Positions 1-5,473 of a stretch of 6,761 bases of DNA are shown piece by piece. The DNA comes from Spirochaetaceae bacterium (GTDB taxonomy: Bacteria; Spirochaetota; Spirochaetia; Treponematales; Breznakiellaceae), in NCBI GenBank assembly GCA_031278935.1, contig JAITJK010000274.1, positions 1 through 6,761 of the forward strand, read 5' to 3'. Within the stretch, counting starts at the first letter, position 1. The number at the start of each line of letters is the position of its first letter. Below the pieces are notes generated by a model that worked only from the letters and a program-made list of their open reading frames with translations, was not told where the DNA came from and did not search any database. Position numbers and translations under genes: made by a program.

Positions 1-474
1 TACGATGAGGCTTGAAGAAATTTCGGCGTTCATCTTAGTTCCCGTATCAATGATGTTCTTGAGGTTTACCCGCCGGGGAAACACCACCAGCATTCCCCGG
101 CGTTTTTGGGAGAGAATCTCTGCGGCGGTAACCACCGCTTCCAGATGCCCCAGCCGAGGTTTACTGTCCGGGCGAAACAACTCGGTCTGACCCAGACGCA
201 GGATGATCTTCCTGAGTTCCGGCTGAAAGACGATGGCCACGGCCACAAAGAGCCCAGGAGCCAAGATGTTGAGCACCCACTGTAAGGTACTTAGTTTGAA
301 TAGCACCGCAAGGCCATAGACCAGGGCCAGAAACCCCGCGCCTTGGAACATTTGCATCACCTGGGTTTTGACCAAAAGTTCATAAGCCTTGTAACACAAA
401 AACGCGAGGATTACCACATCCAAAACCGGACGAATGGTATCATACACTGCGGTAAGCCGCTGAAGCCATTCCAA
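1..474 (-). CDS. cdaA: Diadenylate cyclase CdaA (N-terminal part; C-terminus cut by window edge)
   Basis: CdaA is a membrane-bound enzyme that joins two ATP molecules into the second messenger c-di-AMP. The visible 158 residues have three hydrophobic helices (about 14-35, 45-62, 66-84). They are followed by the family signature FQPELRK (83-89) and the start of the DisA_N cyclase domain, including IIDTGTKMNAEISSSL (141-156), which lines up with the IETGIPLNAKVSSELL segment of Bacillus CdaA as I remember it. The catalytic DGA and RHR motifs would lie beyond position 1, so activity cannot be judged here. The frame is closed by a TAA at 484-486 and has no ATG near its beginning. I chose TTG at 474-472 because AAGGG lies six bases upstream and the protein then starts MEWLQRL, as expected for the family. 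A cdaR (ybbR-like) gene often follows cdaA but would lie outside the window. Confidence 0.9.
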   Translation of the reverse strand, partial: MEWLQRLTAVYDTIRPVLDVVILAFLCYKAYELLVKTQVMQMFQGAGFLALVYGLAVLFKLSTLQWVLNILAPGLFVAVAIVFQPELRKIILRLGQTELFRPDSKPRLGHLEAVVTAAEILSQKRRGMLVVFPRRVNLKNIIDTGTKMNAEISSSLIV

Positions 475-546
475 AGCATACCCTTATCGTAACGCATACC
501 GGCCTCTTGGGTGGCCCCTGTACGCGCAAGATCTGCACGGACACAC

Positions 547-565
547 CTATGCACCTTTAGCATAG
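547..565. repeat. Small inverted repeat in the cdaA leader region
   Basis: CTATGC (547-552) and GCATAG (560-565) are a perfect six-base inverted repeat around a seven-base centre. It overlaps the -10 of the candidate cdaA promoter, so it could be an operator half-site pair or a small RNA hairpin. Six-base repeats also arise by chance. Confidence 0.3.
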
Positions 566-587
566 AGGAGACCGCCGCTTTCTGCAA
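559..587 (-). promoter_or_regulatory. Candidate promoter for cdaA
   Basis: On the minus strand there is TTGCAG (587-582), a 17-base spacer, and TATGCT (564-559). This matches the sigma-70 consensus at three of six and four of six positions. It lies about 85 bases before the cdaA TTG start. The -10 half overlaps a small inverted repeat at 547-565. It is a weak match found by eye. Read-through from the gene ending at 614 is an equally possible source of transcript. Confidence 0.27.
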
Positions 588-607
588 CCCACCACAGCAA
601 ATGGCGG
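572..607 (-). terminator. Imperfect hairpin just after the flavin-protein gene
   Basis: The segments 572-584 and 595-607 are imperfect inverted repeats. Five G-C pairs (CCGCC with GGCGG) form the base, the upper stem holds two mismatches and one wobble, and the loop is ten bases. The hairpin begins about seven bases after the TAA of the flavin-protein gene ending at 614. No clear run of T follows on the minus strand, so it is at best a weak or factor-assisted terminator, or an RNA-stabilising 3' structure. Confidence 0.3.
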
Positions 608-613
608 CAGGAG

Positions 614-1006
614 TTAGAATTGAATGACTTTTGGGGCACTGCTAAAAGACTCGATGATCGCCCTGGCGTCTTTGAGATACAGCACTTGGGTATTACCATC
701 CTCTGCGGCATACCGGGCTTTCAACTGTGGATAGGTGTCCAGCATGTGCTGCCGGGCCTCAATACGGTCGTCTTCTACGGCCACCGCTTGGATACGAATC
801 CAGGTATCTCCCATCATAGCACAGATCTCGATATGAGGATTTGCCCGGATTTGCTTGGACACGTTTTTGGTCTTCCCAGTCTGAATATACAGTTTGCCTT
901 CGAATAGGTCCACCGTTCCAAAAGGCCGAACCCGGGCTTGTGCGCCGTCTACAGTGGCAAGATAGTAGGTTCCGCTCTTTTTTAAAAAATCGTACACTTC
1001 TTTCAT
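614..1006 (-). CDS. Pyridoxamine 5'-phosphate oxidase-like FMN-binding protein (COG5015-type)
   Basis: This 130-residue protein has the small split-barrel fold pattern of flavin-binding proteins related to pyridoxamine phosphate oxidase. Visible family features are GTYYLATVDGAQARVRPFG (11-29), the strand GKLYIQTGKTKNVSKQI (36-52), NPHIEICAM (55-63), and the C-terminal DGNTQVLYLKDARA (103-116). I recall the same layout in COG5015 proteins of anaerobic gut bacteria, where the substrate is not known. It should be cytoplasmic and bind FMN, perhaps as a small reductase or flavin-dependent detoxifier. The gene is too short to be a full PdxH, so a role in vitamin B6 synthesis is not implied. The frame is open upstream to 1198, but I start at 1006: AAGGA lies seven bases before this ATG, the protein then begins MKEVYDFLKKSGTYY as in its relatives, and the 64 residues upstream look non-coding. 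Confidence 0.87.
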   Translation of the reverse strand: MKEVYDFLKKSGTYYLATVDGAQARVRPFGTVDLFEGKLYIQTGKTKNVSKQIRANPHIEICAMMGDTWIRIQAVAVEDDRIEARQHMLDTYPQLKARYAAEDGNTQVLYLKDARAIIESFSSAPKVIQF

Positions 1007-1055
1007 AGGTTTGTCCTTGCTCAGGAGTTGATATGAGACTAAACGCCTCCCCATG

Positions 1056-1084
1056 ACCATACCACACCCCCAGAGGGTCCACAA
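1056..1084 (-). promoter_or_regulatory. Candidate promoter for the flavin-protein gene
   Basis: On the minus strand there is TTGTGG (1084-1079), a 17-base spacer, and TATGGT (1061-1056), about 50 bases before the ATG at 1006. It matches consensus at three of six and four of six positions. If it is real, transcription would start near 1049, which rules out the longer reading frame beginning at 1198. Found by eye only. Confidence 0.3.
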
Positions 1085-1121
1085 TAGGGCGCACCTCGCT
1101 TCGGATATTGGCCACCCCAGA

Positions 1122-1162
1122 GAAATCAGCTCAAGAAAACTTTTGAAGAAATCCAGCTCAAG
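1122..1162. repeat. Short direct repeat in the divergent spacer
   Basis: GAAATCAGCTCAAG (1122-1135) recurs as GAAATCCAGCTCAAG (1148-1162), differing by one inserted C. The copies start 26 bases apart, with a shorter CCAGCTC echo near 1178-1184. The copies sit upstream of the flavin-protein gene. They might be a binding-site pair or a chance slippage duplication. Confidence 0.4.
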
Positions 1163-1290
1163 TCTCCCCGATCTCCTCCAGCTCTTCGCAATCTTCATAT
1201 CCGCACCGGACCACCGTAAAGGCTATGACGATACAGTCTATGCGTTTGTGCCGGATATTCCCGTATGCCCTGGGCCACGGCAGGTAGCCA

Positions 1291-1319
1291 TTGAATAAGC
1301 ATCCCAAAAAGCGGATACT
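1291..1319 (+). promoter_or_regulatory. Candidate promoter for the small membrane-protein gene
   Basis: TTGAAT (1291-1296), a 17-base spacer and GATACT (1314-1319) form a sigma-70-like pair with four of six matches in each box. They lie about 57 bases before the ATG at 1376, giving a leader of roughly 50 bases. The position and spacing fit, but there is no support beyond pattern matching by eye. Confidence 0.35.
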
Positions 1320-1375
1320 GATACCACTATAGAGAAAAAATAGAAACCAGTGAGGGAGGATCCTTGGAGGACACG

Positions 1376-1606
1376 ATGAAAGCGCTTGTTTTGGGTATTG
1401 TTATTCTTTTTGGGGTAGTATTTTCGGTCTTGCCTACCGGGTTGGGGTGGGGGAAAGATGTCTTGGTCTTTCTCAAGGGAGCGCTGCCGGTTATCGCCGC
1501 CTTTATCGGGCTCATTTCCCTGTTTATCGGGATTGCGGACATTAAGGATATGCGGGAAATCAAGAAAGAAGAAGCCCTGGGAGAAGAGGAAAAAGCCGTC
1601 CCCTAG
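1376..1606 (+). CDS. Small two-helix membrane protein, function unknown
   Basis: I do not recognise the family of this 76-residue protein. It has two hydrophobic segments likely to span the membrane, about residues 3-20 and 34-55, joined by a short loop with GLGWGKD. A charged tail rich in Lys and Glu follows (IKDMREIKKEEALGEEEK, 56-73) and would face the cytoplasm if both helices cross. The start is ATG at 1376, with GGAGG five bases upstream. A TTG at 1364 with a purine-rich stretch close before it is a possible alternative and would add four residues. It is the only plus-strand gene here and runs convergently towards the secreted-protein gene ending at 1630. A good ribosome binding site, hydrophobic periodicity and an upstream promoter-like pair support a real gene. 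Confidence 0.7.
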   Translation: MKALVLGIVILFGVVFSVLPTGLGWGKDVLVFLKGALPVIAAFIGLISLFIGIADIKDMREIKKEEALGEEEKAVP

Positions 1607-1638
1607 GGGAAGGCCCCCTTTGGCGCGGCTCAAGGGGC
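1600..1638. terminator. GC-rich inverted repeats between convergent genes, possible bidirectional terminator
   Basis: Only 23 bases separate the convergent stop codons at 1606 and 1630. They hold GCCCCCTTTG (1613-1622), nearly complementary to CAAGGGGC (1631-1638) across an eight-base loop. A perfect ten-base palindrome, CCCCTAGGGG (1600-1609), is centred on the TAG stop of the plus-strand gene. Either could fold in RNA from both strands and help end transcription, but no long T run follows in either direction. Confidence 0.32.
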
Positions 1639-2511
1639 GGAGAAGGGAACGCTCAATACCTGCCGGTTCAAGACAATGACTACCCGGCCTTCCCGTAAGA
1701 GACGGCGGTTCTCTTCCGACGAGACAATCTGTAGGGCGTCTTGGCGATCAATGATAGGATCGGTGAGGTGAATCCCAAACACGCCCCGGGCAATGATCCG
1801 CAGGGGGTTCGTCCCCACAAGGCCAATGAGGTCATCTTCAAGACCCGAAGGGGTGGCCATGAATATTTTCCCTGGAGAGACGTACCGGACGATACTACGC
1901 ACCTGTTGGGAGTCTACCATGCTCTGTTCGTATATCAGGTTCATGGCGCTGTCCCAAATTTTGGGGAAAAGACTGGGTCGGGCCAGGGCAGTGCCGTGCC
2001 GGCCGTGGACTGGTAGGGCTTCGTCCGCGATGATGAGAATCCCCGTATAGGGAACGGTTGGCACCGGAATGAGCAGCCGCATACTCTCCACAGGCTGCTT
2101 ATGCTGCATGAGTTCCCCCACTAGCTTGTACAGGTCCAAGGTATATCGGGCGGACATGGAGGCCAAGTCCTGGCTTAAAGCCGGGGGAATCTTTTGGGCG
2201 GTGCCACTTATGGTCTCACTTTTAAAGGAGAGGGTCCCCTGGTTTAATATATCCCCCAGGGTATTGGCGGAATCCACCACCAGGGACAAAAGATAGGGTC
2301 GTATGAGATAGGGGTATTCCCCCTGGATCAATTCCTCCGCCTGGATTCTACCAGTGGGGATTCGCACTCCTGCGGAAGCGAGGTCCATGGTTATAACGGC
2401 GTTTACTTCCATCTGTTCCCATTCAATGGACCCGCTAATGGCCATCTGGGTTTCCCCAAAGGCTAAGGTCGCTACGATAAGGAGTAAACTGGAAAGTATC
2501 GGTGGTTTCAT
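1630..2511 (-). CDS. Secreted protein of unknown function, last gene of the envelope operon
   Basis: This 293-residue protein begins MKPPILSSLLLIVATLAFG, a signal peptide with cleavage likely near residue 19; no Cys follows, so it is not a lipoprotein. I cannot name a family with confidence. The C-terminal half reads YTGILIIADEALPV (155-168), LARPSLFPKIWD (176-187), LIYEQ (192-196), NPLRIIARGVFG (235-246), DPIIDRQDALQI (251-262) and LREGRVVIVLNRQVL (272-286). From memory this order resembles the C-terminal region of LPP20/FlgP-like secreted proteins, which carry a 'TGLIVDARGL...P..FPKI' pattern; treat that as a lead. The N-terminal half, including a short helical GRIQAEELIQ stretch (54-63), is not recognisable to me. 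The ATG at 2511 lies two bases after the stop of the transglycosylase gene, with AAGG five bases upstream. That placement points to co-expression and a periplasmic or surface role linked to the wall. Confidence 0.82.
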   Translation of the reverse strand: MKPPILSSLLLIVATLAFGETQMAISGSIEWEQMEVNAVITMDLASAGVRIPTGRIQAEELIQGEYPYLIRPYLLSLVVDSANTLGDILNQGTLSFKSETISGTAQKIPPALSQDLASMSARYTLDLYKLVGELMQHKQPVESMRLLIPVPTVPYTGILIIADEALPVHGRHGTALARPSLFPKIWDSAMNLIYEQSMVDSQQVRSIVRYVSPGKIFMATPSGLEDDLIGLVGTNPLRIIARGVFGIHLTDPIIDRQDALQIVSSEENRRLLREGRVVIVLNRQVLSVPFSAP

Positions 2512-2513
2512 AG

Positions 2514-4079
2514 TTACCTTATCGGAGTTTTGAGGTGTTTTCCCTCATGGAGAATATCCCCTAATCCCATACCATTGGCGTTGGCCAGGACCTCCGGGGC
2601 AATATTGTAGGATCGGGCGATGGACCACAGGGTTTCGCCGGACTTCACCTGATGCACCCCGTCAAAGCGGGTCTCCTTCTTCGCTGAACTTGGAGCGCCG
2701 GGCCCCTGGGGGTCCTTAAAGGCGGGGATCAAGAGCCGGGAACCGATTTTGAGGTACTTCGCCTGGGTCCCGGGATTGGCGTTGAGAATATGATCCACCG
2801 ATATTCCATAATGCAGGGCTATGGCCGAAAGAGTATCTCCCGATCTAACCGTATGGAAGTAGTATTTAACTAGGGCCAGGTCATGCCGGGCCAATACGGC
2901 GGCAATCGCCGGGGCATCGGTCGCCCGTACCTTGAGCTGGTAATTCGGATCCGGGGGGGTTACGTTAAACAAGAGTTCCCGGTTAACCCGCTTGAGCTCG
3001 TCGGGATCTACCTCCGCAGCCAGGGCCAATAAGCCCAGATCGACGGTCCGGCCCACGGGAAGACGGGTCCAGCCGGGGTCCTGGGGCCATACGGGTTCCA
3101 CACCGAAGCGTCGGGGATTGGTCATGATATAGGAGATGGCCAGCAGTTTGGGTACGAAATGAATAGTTTCCTCGGCCAGTTCCTTCCGTTCCGACAGGGC
3201 CCAATAGTCCTTAATGCCGGTTTTCTGCATGATCCGGGTTACGGCCCCCAGTCCCGTGTTATAAGCCGCCAGGGCTAGGGCCCAATCCCCGGTCTGCCGG
3301 TAGTTGTCCTCCAACTTGCTCAAGGCCCCCACGGTGGACTTCCAGAAATCCATCCGTTCGTCCATCCACTCGGTTACCCGCATATCATAGGGGGCAATGC
3401 TGTTCTTCATAAACTGCCACAGCCCGGTGGCACCGGATTTACTGACTGCAGAGGAAATATACGCCGATTCAATCACCGGAAGATACAGCAATTCCTGGGG
3501 CAGATTGCGGACTTCGATTTCTCGGTGGATAAAGGCCAGATAGGGAGCGCCCCGGTGCATAATGGCATTGAGCCAAGCAAGACCCTGGGGGCTGGAATAG
3601 CGGCGAAGGTACTCCTGCGTCAGGGCTTGGTCAAGGCCCGGTATGGCCGGCTGCCACCCCGGCGGAGGATCGACGCTCCTTCGTTCCACGTCGGCCACGG
3701 CCCGTAGGCGCAGGGGGCGAAAGAGCTCTAGGACCTCCATTTCCAGGGAATCCGCGTCCTCCCTAAGCAGGACCTGCTCCGTCTGATCCGAGGAGAGCGC
3801 AGCCTTTTCTGCGGAAAATTCCGGGATTAGTTCTAGAGCCGCAGGGATCTGTTCCCGCAGTGTGGCTTCAGGAATTTCCCGAAGGAGCTGTGCAGGCAGT
3901 TCGGGAACCGGCAGGATCACGTATAAATCCTCGTCCTTGCGGCCCGATTCGGCTTGTAAGGACGCGCAGGACACCAAAGTCCCCCATAAGAGGCCAAAGC
4001 ATAAACCCTTGCTACGCCAAAAGCCCCGTCGCCCTAAGGATGCGGCCAACACCGGCAACATTACATAGAAAAACAGCAT
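2514..4079 (-). CDS. mltD: MltD-like lytic transglycosylase lipoprotein with two LysM domains
   Basis: This enzyme would cleave the MurNAc-GlcNAc bond of peptidoglycan in the periplasm, leaving 1,6-anhydro ends. The 521-residue protein has a lipobox LVSC with Cys38, a variable linker, an SLT domain (about 180-310), an MltD-type spacer (about 345-400) and two C-terminal LysM domains (about 407-452 and 475-519). SLT motifs are intact: YLPVIESAY with the catalytic Glu204, GLWQF (219-223) and LAAYNTG (270-276). LysM hallmarks are HTVRSGDTLSAIALHYGI and HQVKSGETLWSIARSYNI. I start at ATG 4079 because GGGGAG lies eight bases upstream and the ATG overlaps the preceding stop as TAATG, which suggests translational coupling. 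The frame stays open to 4196, but that stretch lies inside the upstream gene. The N-terminus is odd: a first hydrophobic stretch (2-15) precedes the basic GRRGFWRSKG and the lipobox helix, so ATG 4061 remains an alternative. Confidence 0.92.
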   Translation of the reverse strand: MLFFYVMLPVLAASLGRRGFWRSKGLCFGLLWGTLVSCASLQAESGRKDEDLYVILPVPELPAQLLREIPEATLREQIPAALELIPEFSAEKAALSSDQTEQVLLREDADSLEMEVLELFRPLRLRAVADVERRSVDPPPGWQPAIPGLDQALTQEYLRRYSSPQGLAWLNAIMHRGAPYLAFIHREIEVRNLPQELLYLPVIESAYISSAVSKSGATGLWQFMKNSIAPYDMRVTEWMDERMDFWKSTVGALSKLEDNYRQTGDWALALAAYNTGLGAVTRIMQKTGIKDYWALSERKELAEETIHFVPKLLAISYIMTNPRRFGVEPVWPQDPGWTRLPVGRTVDLGLLALAAEVDPDELKRVNRELLFNVTPPDPNYQLKVRATDAPAIAAVLARHDLALVKYYFHTVRSGDTLSAIALHYGISVDHILNANPGTQAKYLKIGSRLLIPAFKDPQGPGAPSSAKKETRFDGVHQVKSGETLWSIARSYNIAPEVLANANGMGLGDILHEGKHLKTPIR

Positions 4080-5263
4080 TAAAATTTCTCCCCATAATAA
4101 ACTCCGGCCCACTCCCAGCGGCCGTGAATATCCGGATCCAAAGGAAAATAAATTTTTCTGAAATAAAAATACCAGGTAGAGATGAATTGATCCCACCCGG
4201 AGGTACGCAAATAGGCTTCCGCCGCGTTGGAACTCGTGTCCAGCACCTGGGCGTACTGAATCTGGTTCCCCCGCATAAAGTCCGCGAGGTTAAATTCCGC
4301 CATCCCTGAGTCATCCGTATCCTCCTGGGCCCAAGACCGGGCAAAAAAGTTCACTTTCGCCTGGTACTGCCTCAGCCGAGCGCTACTTCCGTCGCTTAAT
4401 GCACCCTTGACCGCCGTAACCAGACTGTTCAGATTCTCAAAAGTCCAATCCTTAGGGGACAGGTTAAAGTCCGTCAGCTGTTTAGCGTACTGATCCGCAT
4501 TGGGAAACCCCGGAATCAGGGTACCCCGGTAGGGCAGGTACTGGGAGTAGGACTGGATGGCCCGGTTCCAGTCGCCGATTTGCTCATAGGCCTGGCCCAG
4601 CATAAAGTACGTAATCCCCAAGTCCAGAGAATCGGAGAACCGGGCTATCAGTTCCTCATAATACTTGACCTTTTGTTCGGGTTTATCCGCCAGGGTAATG
4701 AGCTCTTTCAGGCAGGCTAAATGGATCGACTGGCCCTCCACGGTTACATCTGGGTAATTCTTGATAATCACATCGAAATAGAGGGCTGCCACGGGGTAGG
4801 CTTCCTGCTGGATATACCCGTAGGCCACCATGAGCAGGTAATAGGCGTTATAGGGGTTCTGGGGGTGCTGGTTCGTCCGCGCGGTAAGCAAATTGACGAG
4901 TTTCCCGTATGCCTTGAGCCGGATATAGCGGTTGGCAATCTCCCGGATGACGGCGAATTCCCGTTCATGGTACTCCCCTATGGCCGCAAGGTCCACGGAG
5001 GCTTCCCGATTCGCAGTCTCCTCCCCTAACAGAGCGAAAAGCGCGGATAGGGTTTCCCGGTCTTCCTTGGAACCGCCGATATAATAAGAATCCTCATGCC
5101 CCGGCGCGGGGGTACAGCTGAGAAAACAAGGGACCGTCGCCGCTATAAGCAGCCAGGGTACGATGCAAAGGGCGCTGAAACAAGGTGCTGTACGAAACTT
5201 CCGCCGCATACTGGCGGAGGATACCGGATTACTCATAGGACTTGTTCTTATTATCGAACTCAT
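4079..5263 (-). CDS. TPR-repeat lipoprotein, first gene of the envelope operon
   Basis: The protein is exported and probably lipid-anchored. MRRKFRTAP followed by a hydrophobic stretch and FLSC places the acylated Cys at residue 50 of the longest frame. Beyond it are helical tetratricopeptide-like repeats, clearest at NPYNAYYLLMVAYGYIQQEAYP (137-157) and LGITYFMLGQAYEQIGDWNRA (215-235). TPRs usually hold other proteins together, so a scaffold or adaptor for the transglycosylase is a reasonable inference. BamD also combines a lipobox with TPRs, but its usual length and layout differ, and the aromatic-rich C-terminus here (WYFYFRKIYFPLD, 364-376) is unfamiliar. The start is uncertain. ATGs at 5263, 5236 and 5209 are in frame and none has a clear Shine-Dalgarno site. 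The longest is reported, but 5209 gives the most normal signal peptide (32 residues to the Cys). The stop overlaps the next gene's ATG. Confidence 0.85.
   Translation of the reverse strand: MSSIIRTSPMSNPVSSASMRRKFRTAPCFSALCIVPWLLIAATVPCFLSCTPAPGHEDSYYIGGSKEDRETLSALFALLGEETANREASVDLAAIGEYHEREFAVIREIANRYIRLKAYGKLVNLLTARTNQHPQNPYNAYYLLMVAYGYIQQEAYPVAALYFDVIIKNYPDVTVEGQSIHLACLKELITLADKPEQKVKYYEELIARFSDSLDLGITYFMLGQAYEQIGDWNRAIQSYSQYLPYRGTLIPGFPNADQYAKQLTDFNLSPKDWTFENLNSLVTAVKGALSDGSSARLRQYQAKVNFFARSWAQEDTDDSGMAEFNLADFMRGNQIQYAQVLDTSSNAAEAYLRTSGWDQFISTWYFYFRKIYFPLDPDIHGRWEWAGVYYGEKF
5250..5255 (-). promoter_or_regulatory. Possible -10 element for the envelope operon
   Basis: GATAAT on the minus strand matches the -10 consensus at five of six positions. 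It lies just downstream of T-rich DNA that could act as an UP-like or bent element. No proper -35 box sits 16-18 bases upstream. If used, transcription would begin near 5243, inside the longest frame, so translation would have to start at ATG 5236 or 5209. This is a weak candidate. Confidence 0.22.
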
Positions 5264-5265
5264 AT

Positions 5266-5305
5266 AAAAAAAAATAGGAAAAAAGAACTAAAAAGAGTAA
5301 AAAAA
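5266..5305. other. Helically phased A-tracts (probable bent DNA) upstream of the envelope operon
   Basis: On the plus strand there are four A-tracts: 5266-5274 (nine A), 5279-5284 (six), 5290-5294 (five) and 5299-5305 (seven). Their centres are about 11.5, 10.5 and 10 bases apart, close to one helical turn, an arrangement known to bend DNA. The block stands out against the GC-rich surroundings and ends three bases before the first possible ATG (5263). It could stimulate a promoter or bind a nucleoid protein. As RNA it would be a U-rich leader. Confidence 0.6.
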
Positions 5306-5331
5306 CGTGCGATGAGACGAAAAGCTCTATG

Positions 5332-5360
5332 CCAGCACAACGACGGAGCTACTGCGCTGG
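5332..5360 (-). repeat. Inverted repeat in the spacer upstream of the envelope operon
   Basis: On the minus strand CCAGCGCA (5360-5353) can pair with TGTGCTGG (5339-5332): eight pairs including one G-U, around a 13-base loop. The pyrimidine-rich tracts begin about 25 bases further on, and a short TTTT lies closer. It may be a leader hairpin or operator if transcription starts upstream. Chance is not excluded. Confidence 0.3.
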
Positions 5361-5413
5361 ATCGCTTGGTTGCTTCACGCCCCGCCTGACAAATGCTTGT
5401 GGAACTCACCGTA

Positions 5414-5450
5414 CCAAGAAAACGTGCAGGGGGCGCAAAGCCCCCTGCAC
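5414..5450 (-). terminator. Rho-independent terminator of xylA
   Basis: GTGCAGGGGGC (5424-5434) and GCCCCCTGCAC (5440-5450) form a perfect 11-base-pair, GC-rich stem with a five-base loop. On the minus strand the hairpin begins 23 bases after the xylA stop codon and is followed by GTTTTCTT, a short imperfect T tract. This is a standard intrinsic terminator, so xylA is probably the last gene of its transcript and is insulated from the envelope operon. The plus-strand side lacks a T run, so it works in one direction. Confidence 0.85.
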
Positions 5451-5473
5451 CGGCTCATCCGGATACCCAGGGC

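Larger units (their letters stand above)
1007..1375. other. Divergent intergenic spacer without a supported gene
   Basis: These 369 bases separate the minus-strand flavin-protein gene from the plus-strand small membrane-protein gene. I find one weak promoter candidate for each side and one short direct repeat. Several reading frames cross the spacer, but none has both a ribosome binding site and recognisable protein character. I see no tRNA or riboswitch-like structure. Confidence 0.6.

Noticed and set aside
1007..1198. In-frame 64-residue extension of the flavin-protein gene upstream of ATG 1006
   Set aside because: ATG 1006 has a good ribosome binding site and gives the family N-terminus; the extension shows no family similarity and contains the promoter candidate and direct repeat.
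1053..1298. Plus-strand 81-residue open frame in the divergent spacer
   Set aside because: No ribosome binding site or recognisable motif; it crosses the promoter region of both neighbours.
1158..1307. Minus-strand 49-residue frame starting at TTG 1307 with a Cys-rich, acidic end (CGYEDCEELEEIGET)
   Set aside because: It looks somewhat protein-like, but there is no ribosome binding site, only a TTG start, and I recognise no family. It may be a chance frame or a decayed remnant.
1238..1633. Minus-strand open frames opposite the small membrane-protein gene
   Set aside because: They are antisense shadows of a gene with a good start site and clear hydrophobic periodicity; their composition (Pro, Gln, Arg, Lys-rich) looks random.
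4080..4196. Transglycosylase start at the first codon of the open frame (4196)
   Set aside because: It would overlap the upstream gene by about 117 bases and add a non-family N-terminus; the coupled ATG at 4079 has a Shine-Dalgarno site.
3860..4344. Open frames of 68-149 residues opposite or overlapping the transglycosylase/lipoprotein junction
   Set aside because: They lie across two well-supported genes in other frames and have no domains; typical shadows of GC-rich coding DNA.
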